Shown here in pieces: positions 27,617 to 36,316 of a stretch of DNA of 63,203 bases. How positions within the stretch are numbered: position 1 is the first letter of the stretch; each line of letters begins with the position of its first letter. The position numbers were made by a program, and so were the translations under genes. The stretch is from Desulfobacteraceae bacterium (GTDB taxonomy: Bacteria; Desulfobacterota; Desulfobacteria; Desulfobacterales; Desulfobacteraceae). The DNA is taken from the NCBI GenBank assembly GCA_024225635.1, contig JAAEMK010000582.1, positions 1 through 63,203 on the forward strand, given 5' to 3'. Under the pieces are notes generated by a model. It made no database searches and was not told the DNA's origin. It saw only the letters and a program-made list of their open reading frames with translations.

Positions 27617-28940
27617 GCAACTAACGGCAATGCTGAGATATGAGGAATATAAAGATTCCGGTGTGGAGTGGTTGGGAAAAATTCCGGCGCAATGGGAGGT
27701 TAAACGCTTAAAATTCGTCACATCGATTTTTAGAGGAAAATTTACGCATCGGCCACGGAACGATGATCGGTTGTATGGCGGAGAATATCCATTTTTTCAA
27801 ACTGGTGATGTTGCTAAAGCCGGCAAGTACCTATCTAAATACAAACAAACCTTAAATGATAAGGGACTTCGCGTTTCTACTTTAATCCCCAAGGGTACCG
27901 TTGTAATCACAATTGCTGCAAATATCGGCGATGTTTCCATTTTAGAGACGAATGCCTGTTTTCCAGATAGTGTTGTTGGCTTCAAACCCAAAGACAACAT
28001 TTATAGGGACTATTTGTTTTACGGTTTGGGCAGCATGAAAGAACAATTTGTTGGATCAACAATTAAAAACACTCAAATGAACTTGAATGTTGATCGCATT
28101 GGTTCTAATTTCATCACTTGTCCATCAATTAAAAAACAAACCGCCATTGCCGCCTTTCTGGATCACAAAACCGCACAGATCGATCAGGCCGTGGAGATTA
28201 AGAAACAAAAAGTCGCCCAGCTCAAAGAACACAAACAGATCCTGATTCAAAACGCCGTCACCCGTGGCCTGAACCCAGACGCCCCCATGCGCGACTCCGG
28301 CGTGGATTGGATTGGTGAGATACCGACTCACTGGCATATTGTTGCGAATCGAACCTTATTCAAAGAGCGGGTAGAGCCAGGGCAAGATGAACTGCCTTTA
28401 CTTTCCGTATCGATTCATTCTGGCGTATCAACTGGAGAATTGCATGAGGACGAAAACATTCGTGGTCGTGTAAAAATTGAAGACAAAACCAAGTACAACT
28501 TAGTCAAGCCGGATGACATTGTTTTCAACATGATGAGAGCATGGCAGGGAGCCATTGGGGCGGTGAAGGTAAAAGGGATGGTTAGTCCTGCCTACATCAT
28601 TGCAATACCTAAAGGCTCTATAAAATCTAAATATTTTGAATATCAATATCGCTGCCCGATTTTTATTCAGCAGATGGATCGTTTTTCTAAAGGGATCACG
28701 GATTTTAGAAAACGGCTTTATTGGCATGAATTTAAACAGTTAGTAACGTTGCTTCCTCCAACGGAGGAACAAACCGCCATCGTCACCCATATCGAAACGG
28801 AATCCGCCAAAATAGACAAGGCCATCGACTTGCAGGAGCAGCAGATCGACAAGCTCGAGGAATACAAAACCACCCTGATCAACAGCGCAGTCACCGGCAA
28901 GATCAAGGTGCCGATGCCTGGGAAAACTGCCAAGGAATAA
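27609..28940 (+). CDS. hsdS: Type I restriction specificity subunit HsdS
   Basis: A 443-residue DNA-recognition subunit with two target-recognition domains. Each opens with the usual motif: SGVEWLGKIPAQWEV near 15 and SGVDWIGEIPTHWHI near 230. Each is followed by a variable domain and a conserved helical spacer (TAIAAFLDHKTAQIDQAVEIKK; TAIVTHIETESAKIDKAID), which set the spacing in the bipartite site. The ATG at 27609 is preferred over a GTG three codons earlier. The variable parts are AT-richer than the conserved helices, as expected for domain shuffling. Confidence 0.93.
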   Translation: MTEQLTAMLRYEEYKDSGVEWLGKIPAQWEVKRLKFVTSIFRGKFTHRPRNDDRLYGGEYPFFQTGDVAKAGKYLSKYKQTLNDKGLRVSTLIPKGTVVITIAANIGDVSILETNACFPDSVVGFKPKDNIYRDYLFYGLGSMKEQFVGSTIKNTQMNLNVDRIGSNFITCPSIKKQTAIAAFLDHKTAQIDQAVEIKKQKVAQLKEHKQILIQNAVTRGLNPDAPMRDSGVDWIGEIPTHWHIVANRTLFKERVEPGQDELPLLSVSIHSGVSTGELHEDENIRGRVKIEDKTKYNLVKPDDIVFNMMRAWQGAIGAVKVKGMVSPAYIIAIPKGSIKSKYFEYQYRCPIFIQQMDRFSKGITDFRKRLYWHEFKQLVTLLPPTEEQTAIVTHIETESAKIDKAIDLQEQQIDKLEEYKTTLINSAVTGKIKVPMPGKTAKE

Positions 28941-28943
28941 ACA

Positions 28944-29945
28944 ATGACTGAAAACCGCCAGATTGAAATATACCAAACGGAAGATGGTCGGACGGAAATT
29001 CAGTTGCGCCTCGAACAGGACACCCTTTGGCTGTCACAGGCGCAGATAGCCGAACTGTTCGACAAAGATTCGGACACCATCGGCCTTCACCTAAGAAACA
29101 TCTATAAATCAGGAGAGTTGGATGAATTGGCAACTACCGAGGAATCCTCGGTAGTTCGCCGGGAGGGTAAACGCCAGGTTCGGCGTAAGATCAAATTTTA
29201 CAATCTGGATGCCATCATTTCCGTTGGGTACCGGGTAAATTCCCAGAAGGGTACCCGGTTCCGCATCTGGGCCACCCAGCGCCTACGGGAATATCTGGTG
29301 CAGGGCTACAGCATCAACCAGCAGCGCTTTGAACAGAACGCGGCCGAGCTGCAACAGGCCCTGGCCCTGATTCAAAAGGCCGCCCAATCCCCAGCCCTGG
29401 GCACAGATACGGGCCGGGGCCTGGTGGATATCGTCAGCCGATACACCCAAACCTTTCTCTGGTTACAGCGTTACGACGAGGGACTGCTGGAAGAACCGCC
29501 CGGCCAATCCGGCGGACGACTGGCAACGCCCACGGACGCCATGGCGGCATTGGGAGAACTCAAGCAACAGCTGATGGCCCGTGGCCAGGCCACCCCATTG
29601 TTTGCCAAGCCCATGAGAGCCGACGCCCTGGCTGGGATATTCGGCAACCTCGATCAGACCGTATTTGGGGAACCCGCCTACCCCACCATTGAAAGCAAAG
29701 CCGCCCATCTGCTCTATTTTGTGGTGAAAAACCACCCGTTCTCCGACGGTAACAAACGCAGCGGTGCGTTTTTGTTTGTGGATTTTTTAAACCGCAACGA
29801 TCGCCTGTTTATCGATAACGACCAGCCTGTGATCAATGACACTGGCCTTGCGGCATTGACGCTTCTGGTCGCGGAATCCGATCCGAAACAGAAAGACACC
29901 TTAATTAAACTGATTATGAACCTGCTGTGTGAACCGAGCCATTAA
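28944..29945 (+). CDS. RhuM-like/Fic-domain protein
   Basis: A 333-residue fusion. Residues 1-150 are the RhuM-type region (IEIYQTEDGRTEIQLRLEQD, then LWLSQAQIAELF, a helix-turn-helix-like start). Residues about 190-330 are a Fic fold with the active motif HPFSDGNKRSG near 264, which keeps the catalytic His and the anion-binding DGNK. Fic enzymes transfer AMP or related groups to protein hydroxyls. It begins 3 bases after hsdS and ends 11 before hsdR, so it is embedded in the restriction operon, a recurring arrangement for this family. Its target is unknown. Confidence 0.85.
   Translation: MTENRQIEIYQTEDGRTEIQLRLEQDTLWLSQAQIAELFDKDSDTIGLHLRNIYKSGELDELATTEESSVVRREGKRQVRRKIKFYNLDAIISVGYRVNSQKGTRFRIWATQRLREYLVQGYSINQQRFEQNAAELQQALALIQKAAQSPALGTDTGRGLVDIVSRYTQTFLWLQRYDEGLLEEPPGQSGGRLATPTDAMAALGELKQQLMARGQATPLFAKPMRADALAGIFGNLDQTVFGEPAYPTIESKAAHLLYFVVKNHPFSDGNKRSGAFLFVDFLNRNDRLFIDNDQPVINDTGLAALTLLVAESDPKQKDTLIKLIMNLLCEPSH
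29132..29156 (+). repeat. Perfect 11-bp palindrome inside the rhuM-fic gene
   Basis: AACTACCGAGG (29132-29142), loop AAT, CCTCGGTAGTT (29146-29156), within the coding region for TTEESSV. A near copy, AACTACCGAG...CTCGATAGTT, occurs at 34201-34225 in the remnant sequence. Confidence 0.85.
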
Positions 29946-29956
29946 AAGGAGTCCCC

Positions 29957-32900
29957 ATGGTCAGCCAAACCAACGAACAGGCTTTGGAAGCCGCCATTGA
30001 AAAACAGTTAACGGGCATGTGCCTTGAAGAGCTACGGACCGGGAGCGCATCAACCGGCGAGATTCGCGAGCCTGCGCTCCCCTTTGGCAACCATCATGGC
30101 TATGAACTGGGGTTTGCCCGGGACTTCAATGCCCAGTACGCCATGGATGAAACCCGCTTCTGGACGTTCCTGGAAAAGACCCAGGGCAAAGAGCTGGAAA
30201 AGCTGCAACGGCAGAGTGCCAGCTCCGATGAGTGGCGGCGCAAGATATTGGAACGCTTTGACCGGCTGATCAGGAAATATGGCTTGCTTCACTTGATCAA
30301 AAAAGGCCTGCGCGTGGACGATGCCCACCTGCACCTGATGTACCCGGCCCCCCTTGCCAGCAGCTCCGAAAAGGTGAAACGGAACTTTGCCGACAACATC
30401 TTCAGCAGCACCCGGCAGGTGCGCTATTCCCCGGCCAATCCCCAGGAAGAGATCGATCTTGTGCTGTTCATAAACGGCCTGCCCTTTGCCACCCTGGAGC
30501 TAAAGAACCCCTGGACGGGCCAGACTGCCCGGTACCACGGCCAGAAGCAGTACCGCACCGACCGGGACAGTAATCAGCCCCTGTTGCAGTTTGGCCGCTG
30601 CCTGGTGCATATGACGGCGGATACCGACGAGGTCTATATGACCACCAAACTCGCCGGCAAAGGTACCTTCTTCCTGCCCTTCAACAAAGGCCATGATTTC
30701 GGTGGGGGCAACCCGCCCAATCCCGGCGGCCATAAATCAGCTTACCTGTGGCGGGAAGTGTTCAGCAAAGAGAGTATTGCCAACATCATTCAGCATTTTG
30801 TGCGGCTCGACGGCAGCAGCAAAGATCCGCTTAACAAACGCACCCTCTTCTTCCCCCGCTACCATCAGATGGATGTGGTGCGAAAGCTGTTGGCCCATGC
30901 CGGTGAAAAGGGTGTGGGTCATACCTACCTGATTCAGCACTCGGCCGGGTCCGGGAAATCCAACTCCATCACCTGGGCGGCCTATCAGCTCATCGAAACC
31001 TATCCGGCAAGCATGGATGCCCGGGGTGCCAAAAGCCTGGACCAGCCCCTGTTCGACTCGGTGATCGTGGTCACCGACCGCCGCCTGCTGGACAAGCAGC
31101 TGCGGGACACCATCCGGGGGTTCTCCGAGGTCAAAAACATCATTGCCCCGGCATATAAATCGTGGGAGCTGAAACGCGCCCTGGAGCAGGGCAAGAAAAT
31201 CATCATCACCACCATCCAGAAATTCCCGTTCATCATCGACGGCATCAGCGATCTTGGGGACAAGCGCTTTGCAGTGATCATCGATGAGGCCCACAGCTCC
31301 CAGAGCGGCTCGGCCCACGACAACATGAACCGGGCCATGGGCAAGGAAGGCAATGGCGAAGAGGAGGGCCTGGACGCCCAGGATAAAATCCTGAACGCCA
31401 TGAAATCACGCAAGATGCGCGGCAATGCCTCCTACTTTGCCTTCACCGCCACGCCCAAGAACACCACATTGGAGAAATTCGGCAACCAACAGCCGGACGG
31501 CACCTTCAAACCGTTTCACCTATATTCCATGAAGCAGGCCATTGAGGAGGGATTTATCCTGGATGTGCTGGCCAACTACACCACTTATAAGAGCTATTAC
31601 GAGATTCAAAAGTCCATCCAGGAGAACCCGCTGTTCGACAGTAAAAAGGCCCAGAAAAAGCTGCGCGCCTATGTTGAGCGCAACCAGCACACCATCAACA
31701 CAAAGGCCGAGATCATCCTTGACCACTTTATTTTGCAGGTGGTGAACAGCAAAAAACTGAAGGGGAAAGCCAAGGGCATGGTGATCACCCAGAACATCGT
31801 AACCGCCATCCGGTATTACAAGGCCATTACCCGCCTGCTGGATCAAATGGGCAACCCATTCAAAGCCGTAATCGCTTTCTCAGGCAGCAAGACGGTGGAT
31901 GGCATCGAATACACCGAAGCCGAAATGAACGGCTTTGGCGAGGGGGAAACCCGGGATAATTTCGACAAGGACGACTACCGCCTGCTGGTGGTCGCCAACA
32001 AATACCTGACCGGGTTTGACCAGCCCAGGCTCACCGCCATGTATGTCGATAAGAAGCTCCAGAACGTATTGGCGGTTCAGGCTCTGTCGCGCCTGAACCG
32101 TTCCGCGCCCACGCTTGGCAAAAAGACCGAGGACCTTTTCATTCTGGACTTTTTCAATACGGTTGACGACATCCAAAAGGCCTTCGACCGATTCTACACG
32201 GCCACCAGCCTTTCCCAGGCAACGGACGTGAACGTGCTGCACGAATTGAAAGACACCCTGGATGAGGTGGGCGTGTACGAATGGCATGAGGTGGAGCAGT
32301 TTGTGGAACTGTACTTCAGCAACGCCGATGCCCAGCAGCTCAGCCCGTTCATTGATACCGCCGCAGCCCGGTTTGATGCGGGGCTGGCCCTTGAAGAGGA
32401 AGAAAAGGCCGACTTCAAGATCAAAGCCAAGCAATTTGTGAAAATCTACGGGCAGATGGCGTCGATCATGCCCTATGAAATAGAGGTTTGGGAAAAACTG
32501 TTCTGGTTCCTGAAATTCCTGATTCCGAAGCTGAAAATCAAAGACGCGACGGCGGATCAGATCGACAAACTGCTCGAATCCGTGGACCTGTCGTCCTACG
32601 GCCTGGAGCGCGTCAAACTCAACCTCGGCATTGCCCTTGACAGTAATGAAACCGAAGTGGACCCCCAAAATCCCAACCCGCGCGGCGCCCATGGCGCTGA
32701 AGAAGAGCACGATCCCCTGGATGAAATCATCCGCAGCTTTAATGAGCGCTGGTTTCAGGGATGGAGTGCCACACCGGAAGAACAGCGGGTGAAATTTCTG
32801 AACATCGCCGACAGTATCAAAGCCCACCCGGATTTTGAGGAAAAGTACAAAAACAATCAGGATGTTCAAAACCGGGAACTGGCGTTTGAAAAGATCTTTG

Positions 32901-33022
32901 AGGAAGTAATACTGAAAAACCGGCGGAACGAACTGGAGCTGTATAAATTGCTGGCAAACGATACCGCGTTCAAGGCTGCCATGCAGCAGAGTTTACAGAG
33001 ACTGGTTGGACCTTCGCTATAA
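29957..33022 (+). CDS. hsdR: Type I restriction endonuclease subunit HsdR
   Basis: A 1021-residue translocase-nuclease. The N-terminal nuclease part carries IDLVLFINGLPFATLELKN near 163-181 (the D...E.K PDEXK-type site). The SF2 helicase motor follows: Walker A HSAGSGKSNSITW near 330, DEAH motif VIIDEAHSSQSG near 441, AFTATPKN near 495, and the C-terminal helicase half with KYLTGFDQPRLTAMYVDK near 678. Length and order fit HsdR. AAGGAG lies before the ATG. With HsdM and HsdS it makes a complete, probably active type I system. Confidence 0.95.
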   Translation: MVSQTNEQALEAAIEKQLTGMCLEELRTGSASTGEIREPALPFGNHHGYELGFARDFNAQYAMDETRFWTFLEKTQGKELEKLQRQSASSDEWRRKILERFDRLIRKYGLLHLIKKGLRVDDAHLHLMYPAPLASSSEKVKRNFADNIFSSTRQVRYSPANPQEEIDLVLFINGLPFATLELKNPWTGQTARYHGQKQYRTDRDSNQPLLQFGRCLVHMTADTDEVYMTTKLAGKGTFFLPFNKGHDFGGGNPPNPGGHKSAYLWREVFSKESIANIIQHFVRLDGSSKDPLNKRTLFFPRYHQMDVVRKLLAHAGEKGVGHTYLIQHSAGSGKSNSITWAAYQLIETYPASMDARGAKSLDQPLFDSVIVVTDRRLLDKQLRDTIRGFSEVKNIIAPAYKSWELKRALEQGKKIIITTIQKFPFIIDGISDLGDKRFAVIIDEAHSSQSGSAHDNMNRAMGKEGNGEEEGLDAQDKILNAMKSRKMRGNASYFAFTATPKNTTLEKFGNQQPDGTFKPFHLYSMKQAIEEGFILDVLANYTTYKSYYEIQKSIQENPLFDSKKAQKKLRAYVERNQHTINTKAEIILDHFILQVVNSKKLKGKAKGMVITQNIVTAIRYYKAITRLLDQMGNPFKAVIAFSGSKTVDGIEYTEAEMNGFGEGETRDNFDKDDYRLLVVANKYLTGFDQPRLTAMYVDKKLQNVLAVQALSRLNRSAPTLGKKTEDLFILDFFNTVDDIQKAFDRFYTATSLSQATDVNVLHELKDTLDEVGVYEWHEVEQFVELYFSNADAQQLSPFIDTAAARFDAGLALEEEEKADFKIKAKQFVKIYGQMASIMPYEIEVWEKLFWFLKFLIPKLKIKDATADQIDKLLESVDLSSYGLERVKLNLGIALDSNETEVDPQNPNPRGAHGAEEEHDPLDEIIRSFNERWFQGWSATPEEQRVKFLNIADSIKAHPDFEEKYKNNQDVQNRELAFEKIFEEVILKNRRNELELYKLLANDTAFKAAMQQSLQRLVGPSL

Positions 33023-34062
33023 TGGCATACAAATACAAACCGCCATATACGATCACCACCGAGATCCTCAATTACGTGGTTAAGATCGGGGAAATCCTGG
33101 GAGAACTGAAGGCCGAAACCGATACCGCCGTTGTGCCCAAGCTCCGGCGGGACAATAAGATCAAAACGATCCAGGCATCCCTGGCAATCGAGGGAAATAC
33201 CCTGAGCCTGGAACAGGTGACGGCGGTGATTGCCGGAAAACGGGTGCTGGGGTTGCCCCGGGAGGTCCGGGAGGTGCGAAATACGTTTACCGCCTACGAG
33301 GAGCTGCCCAACTGGTCTCCCCATTCCCGGAAAGATCTTCTTGCCGCCCATGGGCTGTTGATGGCCGGGCTGGCTGATGAAACAGGGTGCTTCCGGTCCG
33401 GGGGCGTTGGTATTCAAAGGGGCAGCGTTGTTGTTCATATGGCTCCCCCGGCAAGCCAGGTGTCACGCTTGATGGACGACCTGCTGTCATGGTTGAGGCG
33501 GACGGATGAATGCCCCCTCGTGAAAAGCTGCTTGTTTCACTATGAGTTTGAGTTTATCCATCCTTTCCAGGACGGCAATGGCAGGCTTGGCCGACTCTGG
33601 CAGACCTTGATTCTCAGCCGATGGCGGCCGATTTTTGCCCTTTTGCCAGTGGAAAGCGTCATCCGGGACCGCCAGCAGGAATATTATACAGCCTTAAGGA
33701 CGTCTGACAACGCATCGGACGCCACGCCCTTTGTCACGTTCATGCTCAGCGCCATTCTCCAGGCACTTGAGGAGATCAAAGATTCGACCGACCATGTAAC
33801 CGACCATGTAACCGACCAAGTAAAACGGCTCCTTCATGTTATCAGGAATTCCCAATGCAGTGCCTCTGAAATCATGGCAAAACTTGGGCTCTCCCATCGT
33901 CCCACCTTTCGAAAGAACTACCTCCAACCGGCCCTCCATTCTCGGTTGATTGAAATGACCCATCCGGACACCCCCCGGTCAAGAAACCAGCAATACCGGA
34001 TCACAGCCCGTGGGACGAAACTGTTGACAACCTTCCAGATCAAAGGCGAACAGCAGGGATGA
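33022..34062 (+). CDS. Class II Fic-family protein with C-terminal winged helix
   Basis: A 346-residue protein overlapping the hsdR stop by one base. An inhibitory helix motif, SLAIEGN near 53-59 with the Glu that blocks productive ATP binding, precedes the Fic core, as in class II Fic proteins. The active motif HPFQDGNGRLGRLW lies near 180 and is complete for AMP transfer. A short threefold DHVT/DQV repeat (about 256-266) leads into a winged-helix-like domain. These traits fit a self-restrained AMPylase with a DNA-binding-type tail. Confidence 0.85.
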   Translation: MAYKYKPPYTITTEILNYVVKIGEILGELKAETDTAVVPKLRRDNKIKTIQASLAIEGNTLSLEQVTAVIAGKRVLGLPREVREVRNTFTAYEELPNWSPHSRKDLLAAHGLLMAGLADETGCFRSGGVGIQRGSVVVHMAPPASQVSRLMDDLLSWLRRTDECPLVKSCLFHYEFEFIHPFQDGNGRLGRLWQTLILSRWRPIFALLPVESVIRDRQQEYYTALRTSDNASDATPFVTFMLSAILQALEEIKDSTDHVTDHVTDQVKRLLHVIRNSQCSASEIMAKLGLSHRPTFRKNYLQPALHSRLIEMTHPDTPRSRNQQYRITARGTKLLTTFQIKGEQQG

Positions 34063-34149
34063 TTTCCCGTGAGCCAGCAAACGCAATGTGTTGTCTGAGA
34101 ATCCAACTACTAAGGATATCTTAGCTGTTGAAACCGAAGAGAACCTTCC

Positions 34150-34290
34150 CCTCCCTGCATCTCAAAAAGATACATAAATCGGTGATCAAAGCGGGCTGAC
34201 AACTACCGAGAAATCCTCGATAGTTGTCGAAGGGTTGAATTACAAGAAACCATTGGACGGGCTTCAGCATATGCCCGGCAGTACCGACCA
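34150..34290 (+). pseudogene. Decayed rhuM-like fragment
   Basis: Translation of about 34161-34184 gives HLKKIHKS. After a frame change, TTEKSSIVVEGLNYKK follows from about 34203. These parallel HLRNIYKSGELDE and TTEESSVV of the intact rhuM-fic gene at 28944, and the DNA around 34201-34225 is visibly similar to 29132-29156. Stops and frame changes show it is dead. No gene is seen in 34063-34149. Confidence 0.5.
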
Positions 34291-34364
34291 GAATCAGGCG
34301 GAGATGGTGTAGCCGCACGTTATGACTGAATACGGAATCTCACTCGGATACGCCCCCTTCTTGA

Positions 34365-34510
34365 GGGCCTGGCCAACGCCGGTAAAACCAACTGCATGAT
34401 CCGCTTCATCATCCTGTCGCCCTCCTTCCTCTCCCAAGTGGTGGGCTTTGTGGGGATCGCATGGTGGAACTTTTCAAGATAATGCCCCCATAAACACCAG
34501 CCTTCTCTCC
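34365..34510 (+). pseudogene. Decayed partial copy of the dctM 3' half
   Basis: Bases about 34370-34461 match 24297-24386 of dctM (encoding KTNCMI.FIILS.SFLSQVVGFVGIA) with few changes. The next stretch, TGGTGGAACTTTTCAAGATAATGCC, matches 24581-24606 further on, and ACACCAGCCTTCTC matches the sequence just after the dctM stop. Two internal blocks are missing. It marks the far boundary of the restriction island. Confidence 0.82.
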
Positions 34511-34719
34511 TCAACTATATCTCCAAGATCCCGCACCAGAAAAAAGCAACAACTATTTTTTCCCCTTGACGATCTGATTTGAATTTGCAATTAATTATTT
34601 AGCCCCTTACTCCCCTCTACATGAAAAGCCAAACCTGTAAGGATACAGGGACGGAAAATCACTGGGCACGTTCACTACGCTACTGAACTAAATCAACCAG
34701 AGTAAAAGAATTCCACGCT
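34511..34719. other. AT-rich intergenic stretch
   Basis: No gene seen. A candidate promoter, TTGACG near 34566 with an AT-rich -10 region about 17 bases on, could serve the small lipoprotein gene that follows. Otherwise unremarkable. Confidence 0.3.
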
Positions 34720-35019
34720 TTGATTCATCGCATTTCACACATATTGTTCTTAACCGCTCTTCTTGTTGGTTGTCCTGCCGGCTTGTCGTCGATAGAAATG
34801 GATAGTGCGAAATACAAGTTCGACAAAGACTACAAAAGGCTTGAAATCATCCCCCCCCCCCCTAAAGAGATGTCGCTTAAGGAAGTTGAGCGCCTATTGG
34901 GTGAGCCAGACCATTCGCCGATTGACGGCCAATATTATTATTTTTCAGCCCAATCTGTATATGCAAAAGATCAAGCGGCCTCAGCGTTTATTAACTTGTC
35001 ATCATATTTAATCTTTTAA
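34720..35019 (+). CDS. Small lipoprotein with BamE/SmpA-like motif
   Basis: A 99-residue frame starting TTG. Residues 1-18 form a lipoprotein signal with a lipobox-like LLVGC (Cys18). The segment MSLKEVERLLGEPDHSP resembles the start of the BamE/SmpA outer-membrane fold. The rest of that fold is short or missing, so the gene may be truncated. The codons for IIPPPP are built on a run of 12 C at 34851-34862, prone to slippage. A one-base change there would disconnect the signal peptide from the motif. Confidence 0.5.
   Translation: MIHRISHILFLTALLVGCPAGLSSIEMDSAKYKFDKDYKRLEIIPPPPKEMSLKEVERLLGEPDHSPIDGQYYYFSAQSVYAKDQAASAFINLSSYLIF
34851..34862. repeat. Run of 12 C inside a coding frame
   Basis: Homopolymer at 34851-34862 in the small lipoprotein gene; a possible slippage site or a sequencing-length error. 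Confidence 0.9.
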
Positions 35020-35089
35020 AACTATAGATAGAAGCTTTTGACGCAAGAGACCCAAAACCTTACTATTTTTAAAAAGGAGGAAAAGTATA

Positions 35090-35569
35090 ATGGAAAAATT
35101 CAAACATTTGATGCTGCGCAATTTCAAAGAATCAGAGTTAATATTTAACGACCAACAGACAAAAGAAATACTAAAGTTCTTTTTCTCTACCGAGCATCAG
35201 TATATTGAAGGATTAGTTATTAACCATAAAATCAAAAGTTATGCACAAGGACTATTAATTGAGGCGGTTGACGCCACATACGCTATTGGTTTTATAGAAA
35301 TCGTTCATAAAACTTTTAATCTTCAACCACCGGTAAAACTAAAAAAGATATTCATTAAGTTCGGCCAACGAGCAGCAAGTCACTGGTTTAAACATGCCAA
35401 AAGAACCGATTTATCCAATATCAAAATTTATAATATTGTTCGAGTTATTATTGATATTCGTTTTAGACAGCAACTTCATGAATTAGCCGATGAAATAGTT
35501 ATGAATAAACCGACGGTTATTGTGCTGGCCTATAATAACCCACTCAATGATAAAACCATATGGGGATAA
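35090..35569 (+). CDS. Hypothetical protein, AT-rich
   Basis: A 159-residue cytoplasmic protein with a strong AAGGAGG site nine bases before the ATG. I do not recognise the family. The middle (EAVDATYAIGFIEIVHKTF, then FGQRAASHWFKHAKRTDL) is helical and basic, with no membrane segment, signal or catalytic motif that I can name. It lies 3 bases ahead of an ankyrin-type gene and shares its low GC, so the two probably form one imported unit. Confidence 0.65.
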   Translation: MEKFKHLMLRNFKESELIFNDQQTKEILKFFFSTEHQYIEGLVINHKIKSYAQGLLIEAVDATYAIGFIEIVHKTFNLQPPVKLKKIFIKFGQRAASHWFKHAKRTDLSNIKIYNIVRVIIDIRFRQQLHELADEIVMNKPTVIVLAYNNPLNDKTIWG

Positions 35570-35572
35570 TAT

Positions 35573-36136
35573 ATGAAATGGAAAAAGTTAGCTTTATCGT
35601 TAGTCTGCGTTCTGTTTCTATTGACAGCCGGGATGGGATTCCACGTACTTTCAAAAATTAATATTGAATATCTAATAGTATATGACTTAAAATTTAAAAA
35701 ACCTCGTTTTCTTGCCGCAGCAACCGAGTTTTATATATTCACTTTCAGAGGAAACAGAAAGGATATGGAATACCTAAATCATAATTTCGGCCTGAACCCT
35801 CTGTTGGCTGATCCGACCATACCAAAGGAAAGGATCTTCAAATATATCTCTTTTTTTTTAGATAAAGGCTTTGATATCAATACTGCAAGTTATGCAACAG
35901 GCTTAACACTCCTTCATGCTGCTATTTTGGACAATAACCCGGAAGTCATTTCGTTCCTTTTAGAAAAAAACGCTGATCCCCAGATAGGGGTTGGATATAA
36001 TCATTTTTATGGGAAAGCCGAAAAATCAAGTTCATTTGGTATGAACGCGATTGAAATGGCAAGACATCGTTCAAAAACGGATAAAAAAGACCGAAGTCAG
36101 ATCATTCAAATGTTGAATACACCGATACAGAAATGA
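35573..36136 (+). CDS. Membrane-anchored ankyrin-repeat protein
   Basis: A 187-residue protein. An N-terminal hydrophobic segment (residues about 5-25) would anchor it or act as an uncleaved signal. Residues about 95-140 contain an ankyrin repeat (GLTLLHAAILDNNPEVISFLLEKNADP), with a second degenerate repeat after GMNAIEMARH. Ankyrin proteins bind partner proteins, and single small ones next to an unknown gene are sometimes immunity factors. That role is speculation here. It is probably co-transcribed with the gene at 35090. Confidence 0.7.
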   Translation: MKWKKLALSLVCVLFLLTAGMGFHVLSKINIEYLIVYDLKFKKPRFLAAATEFYIFTFRGNRKDMEYLNHNFGLNPLLADPTIPKERIFKYISFFLDKGFDINTASYATGLTLLHAAILDNNPEVISFLLEKNADPQIGVGYNHFYGKAEKSSSFGMNAIEMARHRSKTDKKDRSQIIQMLNTPIQK

Positions 36137-36172
36137 GATACGTAGATTTCTATACTTTTCTTTTTTTTAGGT

Positions 36173-36203
36173 GGGGGGGGGGGGGCGCTTCTATCGCCCC
36201 CCC
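36173..36203 (+). terminator. G-run hairpin terminator after the ankyrin gene
   Basis: A run of 13 G (36173-36185) followed by CG pairs through GGGGGGGCG (36179-36187) with CGCCCCCCC (36195-36203), loop of 7. A T-rich stretch, TTTGCTCTTTTT, follows. It is a plausible intrinsic terminator built on a slippage-prone tract. Confidence 0.55.
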
Positions 36204-36246
36204 GATTTGCTCTTTTTGATGCTTGACTGGCGGCATTGTTTATTTT

Positions 36247-36289
36247 ATTCAAGAGATGACCTTGAAAGGGCTGATGTCATCTCTTGAAT
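36247..36289. terminator. 13-bp inverted repeat between convergent genes
   Basis: ATTCAAGAGATGA (36247-36259) pairs exactly with TCATCTCTTGAAT (36277-36289), loop of 17. Its place between convergent genes fits a bidirectional terminator. The loop holds a 15-mer repeated in inverted form at 37278-37292. Confidence 0.5.
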
Positions 36290-36316
36290 CAAGAATCTAA
36301 AACTTGGACCTCGGTT

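Noticed and set aside
24934-34062. BREX or DISARM type defence in the restriction island
   Set aside because: The genes fit a plain type I system with Fic-family additions; no PglZ, BrxC or DrmA-like protein is present.
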